Shown: positions 40,932-51,011 of the stretch, piece by piece
How the letters are laid out: every line of letters starts with the position of its first letter
How positions within the stretch are numbered: position 1 is the first letter of the stretch
Assembly (NCBI RefSeq): GCF_963678635.1
Contig: NC_087064.1
Span: 24,718,189-24,782,188 of the forward strand
DNA from: Symsagittifera roscoffensis
Lineage: Eukaryota; Xenacoelomorpha; Acoela; Convolutidae
Reading direction: 5' to 3'
DNA: 64,000 nucleotides
The notes under the pieces: model-generated
Databases searched by the model: none
Seen by the model: only the letters and a program-made list of their open reading frames with translations
Told to the model about the DNA's origin: nothing
Translations under genes and position numbers: made by a program

Positions 40932-43915
40932 AAATTAGTTTCACGCTGAATTGTATAATAACGCGCAGTATGGTTTGGTTTAATCATCTGTTCACGTTGA
41001 CAAATTTTAATGCAGTTTATAACATGAAAAGTCATTTAAAATAGAATTTCATATCTTGATTTGCACAAAAAATAAAAAGGACGGGGGAGAACTGGAAAAC
41101 AGCCCGCGGCACGTGTGTCAAAAAGGAGTCGTCATTTTCGTGAACCACCCGGGTTCACGTCCAAACAAGAAAAATGCCTATCATACAATTCATATGCGGA
41201 GTATATTGAAATCGAAGATTTTTTCGAAAACTATCCAAAATTAGTTTAGAACTCAACTAAAACAAATAGGCGCCAAGTTTGGTTACATGAAAAGTATTTT
41301 CATACTTTTTTTGGTCTATGAAATAGCATGAAAGTGTATGATAGGCGTTTTTTGTCAACCCGGGCAATGAAATGAAAAAATCAATTAGTATTTGAAAAGT
41401 TTTGAAAGAGAGTTTTAGTGTGCTTTATATTTTTCTGCATTTTTCAAAACAAGACTGCTCGTATCAGGGTAAAACCCTGAATGTTCCGACTTCCATTTAA
41501 TTGATCTCAAACAGTTTTTGGTCAATTGCGTATTAAACTTTTGCTGATCATATTAAGTTTCAAGTGTTACAAGTCGTGTATAAAGTTATTAAATTAGCTA
41601 CCTCGATTCCTTTTGGAACGGTTTTATGGAGATATTTCACCAGCGTTTATTTCATATAAAATGAACAGATTTGTTGAATGAATTGTGGCTGGTTACTATA
41701 TTGGTATGCACACCGGGCTGTGATCATTTAGATCAAGATATCGATCTCCCGAGTGACGAGAGTTTCATGGTCTGAATAAACATTAGTCAGAATAAAAACC
41801 CACACAGAGCATATCATGGAGCATCTGAAATTGAGGCTGAACTCTGCTCTACTTTTACTTCGAGCATCTTCTTTTTTCAGAAAGTGTATCAGAAATACAA
41901 AATTTTGAAAAATACCTAAGACAAACCAAGTGAGCCAGTCCCAGCATTAATAAGGAGCTCTTCAAAAATCTAGTCGGTTGGTTTAATCTGCGGGTAAGTT
42001 TTGCATATGCATTTTTTCTTTTTCCTGCCTCTTAATCTCTACATTTACTGTTGATGCCTTGATCTGTTCTTGGCCTATGCAAAAGCAGCACCCAATCAAA
42101 CTAAACTTGCAACCTCACTAAAAATCTCGTCAAGAGAGGGATACATAGAACCAATGAGTAATAAATTTTTTTTCTACAATAACGAAACATTCAATAGTCC
42201 ACCAGCCCATTGAAGTGTTTTCTCAAAAAGGAAAAGTTAAAGTTTTCTTTGACCCCATGAGCAATGTTGAATACAAAATTATACAAAATGATAGTCAAAT
42301 CAATTTGAAATTTTTTTTGAGGCAGATTAATTCAATACTTTTGCAATTTATACAATAGTCTTTTTTGCCAAGAAACAGTTATTTAGATATATGAGATTTC
42401 TCTCAAATGTCTCACAGAACAAAATATTTTTAAAAAATACCAAAGAACCAGAAAAGGTTGGTGATTGAAATAATCTGACCGGTTCAAAAACCATATTTTT
42501 ATTTGTGTTACATGACACGGTTTTGAAAATATAAGTATGCAAAGCCTCAAGATCGGATTAAATTATTGAGTTTGCAAATTATGGACTCTTTTTTTTCTGA
42601 AATTCTAGCGTCCTCAATTGCCTTGCAGAGTTTCCTAGTTCCGCAGGTCGGATTATAGTGTAGTCCCCCAATTGCTTTTTTCGACTGGCCAGTTAATTGT
42701 TCTCCATTTTATTTCTACAAAAAGCAATGGAGGCCTATTCTTCAAGTCAAATGCCGAGACATAATATTCCATGGATAGAATTTTTCCATGGCCATCAAAA
42801 CAAATTTCGGTGGAATAATCCTTCATGCACTAAATATTAAAAACAGCTGCATATACAGGACAATACTTAAGCCAGCATCCTTCCATAATAATCTGGCACC
42901 ACGTTATACGAGAATTTGTGATGAAAACAAAAGAGTTGTAATAAAAAAATGCATAGAAAAAAAACGCGGTCGGCGCACTATAACATTTTGAAAGTGATTT
43001 TATGTTATTGTTAGAGCCGCCAAAAATGGTGAAGCTAAATCGCAAGTTTCGTTTTTTGTTGTTTTGTTTTAGAAAAGCAATGGTACTAATACCAATTTGA
43101 TGTCTTGATTATATGTGTACGGTGGCGTTTATTAACTACATTTGAGGCAAAGTTTGTAATATTTGCTTCAATCGAAGATTTTTCGCACTCTTTTCTAGTC
43201 GCCACTTGATTTCAAATTACTCCTTGACTTGATTAGACTTCGTTTTCAATTACTTTTGTAATAAAAAATTAATTCGCGTTTGATTACAATTTATTTCTAA
43301 TTTCGGTCAACACATTTCGTGCCTTTCTTGCGAGAGATTCATGTTTTCTTAAAACACAAGTGCTATACTGTCAAAAACTTGAAGTTTTTTTGACCCGTCT
43401 CCTTAGACAACGTAGATGACAATAATGACGTGAGTATAAATGTCACTTCTGCTGTTTTGGGTGTTAACAAGTGAATTTAATAGTCAAAATTAGTTTTCGA
43501 TCTCATCGGTGCTTTCTTTGCTTTTGGTTTTAAAAATTGGCAAATCAGTTGTCATCAAAAAATATTCGTATGAATTTCAAAAGCTCCTTTTCCTCCCTTC
43601 TCTTTCATAATCCTTTCACTCACTGACCACTTACAGTCATTTGCCTTTTTTGAATCAAATTTGGTTTTATTTTATTTGTTTAATTACTGTGATTTTTTTT
43701 ATAAAATATTTCAACCTAATTTCATGTTAACAGTGTACACTGCATTATAAATCTGTGATTTTTAATGAAAAAAGTGTTTTCTTGAATATGTTGGCTGTTT
43801 CTCTGGCGCATAAATGATGTTTATATAAGTTTCATATAAAGACCATGTATCCTGGGAAGAGAAAGGACAAAAATGCGAGAGGTTTTTGTCTCTTTTCGGA
43901 GAAATTTAATAACGA

Positions 43916-44015
43916 GGCAACAATTCGTAACAGGTGACAATTCGTAACAGTCGACGATTCGTAACAAGCGACAATAGGTAACAAGCGACCATTCGGAACT
44001 GGTGAAAATTCGTAT
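43916..44015. repeat. Minisatellite with 17-18-bp units upstream of Homer
   Basis: About six units of the type GACAATTCGTAACAGxxx, diverged at the 3' end. A reverse-complement-like version (GTTACGATTCG) follows at about 44111. Confidence 0.8.
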
Positions 44016-44195
44016 CAGATTAGGTGGCAAACACTGATTTACGCGCACTATTCTTCTCGTGCCGAATGTAAGCGCAGCGGCGCCAGCGTTTCGTTACTTG
44101 CCCATGCCTTGTTACGATTCGTCCAATGTTACGAGTTGTAGCCCAACCAACTTTAATATAGAATTTGTCCGTGAACAATTCCTTTGGCGTTTCAG

Positions 44196-44361
44196 TGAGC
44201 AGCCAGTGTTCACTAGTAGGGCACACGTGTTCTTCATTGAGCCGAACAGTGGCAAGAAAGAGTGGACTCCGGCGGGAGCAGCTGAGGGGTCAGTGCCTGT
44301 GGACATCTGCTACGACCACACTCGGCACAACTACAAAGTCACCAGCATAGTAGACTCTAAA
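44196..44361 (+). CDS. homer: Homer scaffold protein, EVH1 domain exon (first recognised coding exon)
   Basis: Homer is a cytoplasmic scaffold that links metabotropic glutamate, IP3 and ryanodine receptors and Shank through Pro-rich ligands. This exon begins with one base completing a Gly codon, then reads EQPVFTSRAHVFFIEPN, equivalent to the start of the Homer EVH1 domain, and ends DSK before a GTGAGT donor at 44362. Compared with vertebrate Homer, an insertion of several residues (TPAGAAEGSVP) falls in the loop where vertebrates have a shorter segment. The preceding exon should supply only Met and most of Gly. The exon chain continues at 46883, 48063, 48667, 62213, 63694 and 63979, and all phases join. 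Recognition is by family memory with strong motif agreement. Confidence 0.9.
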
Positions 44362-46882
44362 GTGAGTCAGCAGTTGAATTAGAAGTGAAAAAAAGTAAGT
44401 TTTAAAATTAAGGTTTTGAAGTGAGAAGTGAACAGTGAAACTGGGCGTGAAAAAGGAAGTCAAAATACTCACAAATAGAAAAAACGACGAAAAGGGGGAG
44501 GGAGAGGCGGGAGGGTTTGTTGAAAAATGACCCACATCCCATCCAAAAAAGTTCCCCTCCTGTTTTTGGCTTGATTTATGACTTTCGATTTACAAATACA
44601 GCTGTTCCTTAAATTTCGTCTTTTAGTTGGACTTTATAGGCTCTGCGCGACTATGAACTTTTGTAGGAATTCTGACATTTGATTCGACCGTTGCACTCAA
44701 AAATTTCAAAACTACGACCCAGGTTACAACTAAAGTTTTACTTTGCTTAATTGCTTTTTAACAGCATTAGTTTTGAATTGGCAGTTTGCTTGTGGTAACT
44801 ATATCTGGCTAACGACAGGGCAAAATGACTAGAATTTAGTAGTGTATTAAACACTAGACAATGTTTACCCATTCATCGCAAAAGTTTTCAGTCAAAATAA
44901 GGTCTTTATAGTGTTCTGGGAGCGCTCGGAACATCGTTTTGTTCGACCTAAAAAAGGTCGACAAAATTCAAAAACATAATCAACATAAAATGTTTTGTTA
45001 CCCTCAAAACTGGATATCCTTTCAACGTGAAAAATGAAAAAAAAATTACTTAATGGATTTTTGTGGTCTAAAAGATTATCAAAATAATCGATTCCCATGT
45101 TGCACTCAGACAACGAAATGGAATAAACTAATCTTTAAAAATCGTTTGTTTTTCTGAAGTTTAAAAGTGTTTATAATCCATTTCCCATTTTTGAAATAGG
45201 TTTTTTCCATTTCATTTTTATTTCGGGTCGTGCAAAATTTTGCAAGAAGTTCTACATTCATCAAATGAGTAATGCGGAAGCTTTGCAAAGCCAGTGGCAC
45301 AATCAATTTCTAAAACTGAACGTTCTGAAATTGCGAAAGGATTTCGTTTAACTCTCCCCTCCCCCCTAACCTTTGCCTTTTGCCACCTTACAACCTACAA
45401 CCCCAACATCGGCCCCTCCCCCACCTGAACCATGCCCCCTTCAGTAAGTTTAAAGAATACAATAATTTTAGATGAAATAGTTTTTTGTAACTTGTTGTTG
45501 AAGCTCGGTTTCATCCACTAAAAAATTTTCTCTCCGACACCCAAGAAAAAGTACATCAACGAGTAACAGAATTATTACTTTAGCTTTTTTGAATGTATTT
45601 GTTCTTAAAACAATTAATTGCTTATAGCTTTTAAAAAATTTAATAAACAACGTCTTAATTTTTTGAAATAACTCTGACCTTTGAGCTGAAATTTATTAGA
45701 AACACTTCTTTGAATTTTCGCAATTGCTTTTTTGTCGGCGTTTTTATGAGTTCTTTTCTATTAAAAAATTGCATGTCAAATTGCTGTCGAATGAAATTTG
45801 TTTTGAAATATTGGGGTTAAAGTTATGCAAGAAAACTGACTTCTGAAAAAGAGCAAAAATTTTGGTTTGCTTTTTTGACAGTTCAAGTGCAAAAATTCGT
45901 TTGCAGTTCCAACTCTACAGCGCTGATTTAAATTATCCGGACCAAATGCAATAAACTAGAAATTTAAAACGCGTTTTTTCTAAATTGGGTTGCGTTTAGG
46001 CAAAACTAAATGACAAAACTTGCTTAAAATTTCTGCAGAAATCATATGGTTAAATTTATATATGGTGCTAAAAAACCACATAAATGATACATTTGTGGGG
46101 TAAAATTTGAATTTTGATTATGAATTCTGCTGGAATCTTAAGCCAATCTGGTCGTCATCATTTTTCGCTTCAACGCAACCCATTTTGAAAAAAAACGCGT
46201 TTTTATTATCTAGAGTTTATTGCGTTTTGTCCGGATGTTTTCAATATATATTTTCAATATTTGAGTTGAAATTGCAAACGAATTTTTCAAGTTGCACTTG
46301 AACTGTCAAATGAGCAAACTAAAATGAATGCTCTTTTTCAGAGGTCAGTTTTTTTGCATAACTTCAAGTACCTGTCTTCAAAACAAATTTTATTCCGCAG
46401 CATTTTTATTCTGACGTGAATTTTTCTAATAGAAAAGAACTCATAAAACGCCGACTAAAGTCAAACGCGAAAGTTCCAAGAAATATTTTTAATAAGTTTC
46501 AATTTGAAGGTCAGAATTTTAAAAAAATTGAAGACGTTGTCAGATTATCGGTTAAAAGCTATAAAAAATGGTTAAGCAATTTGACAGAACTTTTGACAGT
46601 AACACAAACATTGGGTAGCAAAACGAAAACTGATTGAAACCTCATTTAACGAAAAAGTCAGCTGCGGTTGAACATAAAAGATCAATTAGTTCATATATTT
46701 TTGCTTTGTAATGAGGTTGCCCGAACTTCATCGTTATGCAATTTGATGGCGCAAATTTCCATGGTAAAATAAGAAGCAATAACAATTTAATCAACGTCAC
46801 TTTACGTGAAGGCTTCTATGATTTCACGTTTCTTTCAAGCAATGCTCTATTTGTTATTGAAAATTGAGATATTGCGTTTCAG
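44362..46882 (+). other. Homer intron containing a long foldback repeat
   Basis: No coding sequence seen. The inverted repeat at 45590-46590 occupies about 40 percent of this intron. Confidence 0.7.
45590..46590. repeat. Long inverted repeat, arms about 430 bp, inside a Homer intron
   Basis: The left arm runs from TATAGCTTTTAAAA (about 45624) through TTTATGAGTTCTTTTCTATT to GACAGTTCAAGTGCAA, TCCGGACCAAATGCAATAAA and ACGCGTTTTTTC (about 45985). The right arm repeats these in reverse complement and reverse order from about 46190 (AACGCGTTTT) to about 46565 (AAAAGCTATA). Arms are diverged but alignable over most of their length. This looks like a non-autonomous foldback element or two inverted copies of one repeat. 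Confidence 0.75.
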
Positions 46883-47014
46883 CCCGTTTTTAGCAGTGCG
46901 CTTTCACCTGACTACACTTTCATCAAGACCTCCCACAAATTTGGACAGTGGTTGGACACTAGTAATGGAGTATTGTATGGACTGGGATTTGCTAACGAGA
47001 CCGAACTCTCCAAC
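46883..47014 (+). CDS. homer: Homer, second EVH1 exon
   Basis: The exon lies between an acceptor ending TTTCAG and a GTAAGG donor, 44 codons, phase 0 at both ends. It encodes LSPDYTFIKTSHKFGQW and VLYGLGFANE, the conserved centre of the EVH1 fold; the Trp and the GLGF loop contribute to the Pro-rich ligand groove. It joins in frame with the exon ending at 44361. Confidence 0.92.
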
Positions 47015-48062
47015 GTAAGGAATTCACTCAGTTTCATTTGTTACTTGTCAATTATTATTTGCAGCTCACGACTTCAGAAGTGAAAAAGGAAACCCCTCTA
47101 ATACCAAAAATCAAATAGCTTTTTTTGTTACTTCTAATTATCAAACGCATCTAACATACATCTAGTCATCTAAGCGCTTTGGGATCATTTTAAACTTTTG
47201 CCCACTAAATTTCAAATGCTTCAAAAAAATAGGATTCAAATTCAGCGTCCATTTTTGGCTTTTCGTTCAAAATCTTTCTTCAGATAGAGATTAAACACTT
47301 GCCTGTTTTACAACGCTTGATTGTTTATAAATTAGTTATAAATGTACAGGAGCACAGGTGATAAATCCACTCAAACTGTTTCAATTACTCCCAAAATGAT
47401 CAACAGCCATTATAGAACAGAAAGCATTCCCACATGCATTCCAAGAGTGTCTAACAAAAGCGTGATGACTTCCTCGTTAGTATCAGGGACAGGCAAAAAA
47501 ATCTGATTTTTTAAAATCAAAAAGTCCGTTTAGTTTCAAAATCGTCCTTATTCCTCTGATATTTTCTCAATCGTTTACAACTGTGAAAATGGATTGTACT
47601 CAGAACATAACTCGCGAAAATTATTTTAAAATTGAATTAGTGAGTTTACATTTTTTAAAACTACTAATTTGCAATTTGAATGATTTAAACATCTATTTCG
47701 CTCCTAATATCTCTCACACTAAATCCCGCAATGAATGTGGAGCAAAACATGCGGAAAAAAACGCGCCACATTTAAAGAAAAATAATATTGTCACTCTTGC
47801 AAATAACTGAACATATCAATCAAATCTGTTATTTGTAAAATTTTGCGGAAAATTTTCCACGAACTTTTTTCTACGAAAACTATTTTTTTTAACGGAGAAA
47901 TTGAAAAACAAATCACGTTCTCAAAAAATTTTCAAAAAAACAGCGCTTGTCCCTGATTTTGATAGACCTGCTACTAATATTACCACTAGTACTAACTCGG
48001 TGGCAACTTCCACGACCCCAGTTGGTAACCGACTGGCCAGATTTGAAGACAGTTATTTTCAG
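47015..48062 (+). other. Homer intron
   Basis: No gene seen. A 75-codon and other short frames here have no similarity. The frame open from 47901 continues into the next exon but lies upstream of its acceptor and is probably intronic. Confidence 0.6.
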
Positions 48063-48148
48063 TTCTCCAAGAAGTTCAACCAGTACAAGGAGGAGTCCAC
48101 GCCCCCACCTCCAGTCACGAATAACAACAGATACAGTCAGTCGAATGG
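48063..48148 (+). CDS. homer: Homer exon, end of EVH1 and start of linker
   Basis: Begins after TTATTTTCAG with FSKKFNQYKEE, equivalent to the last EVH1 helix, and continues into a Pro/Asn linker (STPPPPVTNNNRYSQ). The donor GTGAGT is at 48149. It leaves two bases of a Gly codon completed by the next exon. An alternative upstream acceptor would add residues such as GNRLARFEDSYFQ, but the direct join to the preceding exon matches Homer best. Confidence 0.8.
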
Positions 48149-48666
48149 GTGAGTGAAGTGGGAAAAAATCTGAAAACCATCTGCAAAAATATATATATAT
48201 ATATAGATATATAAGAAAAAATAGCAGACACTCTGGAAATTTAAAGATTCGGAAACTCTCAATTGTGCGAGATCTGCTAATAGTTTTTATAATCTGAAAA
48301 TTAGGATAAATTCGTATCGTGCTAAGGATCGGTTAATACTTAAATGTTTCTGAAGTCGCCTTGGGTGCCAATTTACTTTAATTTTGGGCGGGCACGCCTC
48401 AAAAAAGAATTTTGATCAAACCTTCCGAAAAATGCAGAAGGTTTTTCCAAAATAGAGTCACACTATGGTTCACGCAATACGCGAAAACTCAAAAGAACCA
48501 AAATCTAAAGAAAAAGCGACAAAATTTTCAAAAACTTTTTAGAATCCATAATATCATCGAATTCATTTAAAAATTTGGCTCCCTGTAACATAATATTTTT
48601 CGGAGTTGTTTCGAAGATCTAGCTTTGTTTCAATTATTTGCAATATTGTTTTTTTTTCTGTGTTAG
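48149..48666 (+). other. Homer intron with AT microsatellite
   Basis: About 0.5 kb. It contains an imperfect (AT)n run at about 48188-48213. No gene seen. Confidence 0.7.
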
Positions 48667-48933
48667 GCCTCTGCCGAACAGTGACGAAGAACCGATTACA
48701 TTAGACAATGGCAAACAGTACCAGAGTCTTTATTCGGCCTCGTCGCCCTTCAAAGACCTAGACGCATCTCCAATCATGGACCGGAAACATCCGAACGAGG
48801 CAGGAGTCGGCAACAAGCCGAAGCAGGGAAGACATAGATTGCACGAGTTGGACGGCGACTTGAACGACCATTCGGATGAAGCCGAGAGACTGAAGTTAGA
48901 GTGGGAGAAATCACAGCACCAGCTGAACCAATT
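48667..48933 (+). CDS. homer: Homer linker exon
   Basis: 89 codons after a GTGTTAG acceptor, ending at a GTAAAT donor (48934) with two bases of a Leu codon. The central linker is poorly conserved in the family. Here it is acidic and polar (LPNSDEEPITLDNGKQYQ), followed by a heptad-like stretch near the end (AERLKLEWEKSQHQLNQ) that begins the coiled coil. Phase joins to exons on both sides, even though the next exon is 13.3 kb away beyond the inserted retroelement. Confidence 0.8.
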
Positions 48934-50797
48934 GTAAATATACCTCTAAACCTTAGTTTGGTCCAATTTCATCACTTGATTATCTTTGGCGATAAATCAT
49001 TTATGCTCTGTGCTCGGATAGTTCTATGCAAATGCTTTTGAAACTAAAAGTTTGGAAACTAAAACATTACGAGGCCAAACCCTGCGCTGGACGGGCGCAC
49101 AATTTTGTTTCTGTATGTTTCTGGATTTCAGAGACAAGTATTCAAACATGCTCCTAAATGTAAGTGGGTTCCACCTACAAAATTTACGTTGATTCCGCGT
49201 ACAAATACCTGTAACGTAAACTTTGTCGGCACTTTTGTTTTGATAACAAGCAAATGCAGCTAGTTATTCTGGATTCCACAACTGTACGTGGATTCCCCAA
49301 ATGTGAGGAAATCTGCAGAATTTGTTTGAGGAATCCGCAAATTGTAAGTGGATTCGGCACTTTTGGTTCTTACTGAACTTGCATACTAACATTTATTGTT
49401 ATCTGAAATCTATAGCAATGCGGGTTGGCAGCTGAAACCACGAACAAAACCTAAAATTTTGGATAAATAAATATGTGGGTCGCAACCTTTAGTATCGATT
49501 ACCCGAAAAATTTCTCAAGGGTTGAGGTAGTTTCTTCAATTTTTTGGAATCCTTAGAAACACAACCACCGAAGGCATTTTTTGGTTCAGAAATTGTTATT
49601 AGTAATCGGCTCAGAAATCATCAGCAACCTTTGAGATGAGATGGTTCTGTATCTGGTTCAGAAATCAGTATTTGGCTCAGAATTCATCCTCTGTATTTGA
49701 GATGAGATGGTTTCGGGATGAAAAGACGGCGCGATTGTAATTTCTGTAAACTGATCAACTGGATTGAATTATTTTCTTTTTACTAAGACTGAAAAAGAAA
49801 ACTAAAGCCAGCGGAAAAAAAATACAGCAAGAAAAAAATCGTTTATTATTTATGAGATTTTAAAAATGTGAATGAAGTTATCTTCGTAATTTTTGTTGTG
49901 ATTTTAAAAATAAGTAACGGTAAACATATGCAAGGCTTTTTTGTTTTCAGGTCAACTTCTGCTTATTATCTTTTTTTAAATCATCTGAAGTAATGACTAA
50001 TTTGAGAACAAATCTGTTCTTTGTTTGCGTTGCCCTGAGTATCCCTTTGTAGCTGAAATTACACATTAAAGCAGATGTGTGAAAATTGCCAAAAAATCAT
50101 GGTGAGAATTTCTTTTTTCAGACCAATTTGACTCTTTATTAGCCATTTTGGTGGAGTTCTTATAACAACTGGAAAACATTGAGGGAAGTTTGAAAAACAT
50201 ATAACCGGTTTTCATTATTTTTTAGGTTATGGGGGTTTCACTTTGTGAAAATTGCTACTCAATATGTCCCAATTTGGCTTTAATACAAACAAATTTTATC
50301 AATTTGTACTTGAAACTCCTTGAAGGTAAAAGAAATGAAAAACCTGTTTGTTCACTAAAAGCGAATTCAGTCACATTGAGAGGCAGTCTAATTATTTGAA
50401 TTTCAAGTTTGATAAAAGTAATCTTTTAGCACCGGCTTTCGAACAAACTGCTGGAATTCGTGTGTTTTCTTTCGAATCAGGCCAGTTTTAACTTTTAGTG
50501 AGCAGTTTCGACAAAAACTTTTTTTCAACCACGTAATTGATAATGAGTAATTCATTTGTAACTTTTCATTAAAAATGCGTGGTGTATTTCTTTTGCTGAA
50601 TAGCGCAAGCGGTGAACTAATCTATTTCAGGAATCATTCCAATTTAATGTGAGACACTATTTTTGTTCAAATAGCGCTTATGAGATAGCATTTATATCAA
50701 TGTGTACTTTGCCAAAAAGGTACACAAACTTCTAACTTGCTTCAGAGACCTCAAACGCCAGTTGAAATATTTCAGTGCTTGGTTTTTATAATAGAAA

Positions 50798-51011
50798 TGT
50801 TGTGATTTACATCATGTTTTGCAATTACTGCAAAACATATTAGTTTATTTAACTGGTCACTTTATTATGACCTTCATTGGTCATTCTCTCCGGCGGAGAG
50901 AATGATCTCTCATTGTTTTAATGTTTTAACTTACCGACTAATTCATCTTAATTCCATATTCTTTTTATAGTTTTAACTTAGAATTAGCTACAACAAAGTA
51001 ACATTTTATCA
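50798..51011 (+). repeat. 5' LTR of the 7.0-kb element
   Basis: TGTTGTGATT to TTTTATCA, 214 bp. It contains two hairpins, ATGTTTTGCA/TGCAAAACAT and ATTCTCTCCG/CGGAGAGAAT (50883-50903), and a TATA-like CTTTTTATAG at about 50962. Its last base is also the A of the gag ATG. Confidence 0.95.

Larger units (their letters stand above)
32750..44195. other. Repeat-rich DNA between DNAAF4 and the first recognised Homer exon
   Basis: About 11.4 kb, AT-rich, with no open frame of recognisable protein. It should contain the DNAAF4 promoter and possibly the Homer first exon, which needs to encode only Met-Gly (ATGGG) and which I could not pick out. Repeats (listed separately) include a three-copy diverged array (34290-37230), an 80-bp palindrome (35346), diverged copies of a module also seen near 5400 and 59700 (37740-38000, 38640-39070), and a 39-bp tandem duplication (40854). 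Confidence 0.55.

Noticed and set aside
41056-41244. GC-richer open frame with a CGTGAACC/GGTTCACG hairpin
   Set aside because: No protein similarity. The sequence is part of a small inverted repeat (41148-41205 with 41322-41368) and more likely a degraded repeat.
43821-44350. Several overlapping frames on both strands near the first Homer exon
   Set aside because: Only the segment 44196-44361 in one + frame matches Homer; the rest come from the minisatellite and the reverse strand.
47901-48062. Upstream extension of the third Homer exon
   Set aside because: Open by chance. The acceptor TTATTTTCAG at 48062 joins the flanking EVH1 sequence exactly, whereas the extension would insert about 40 Thr/Asn-rich residues into the last EVH1 helix junction.
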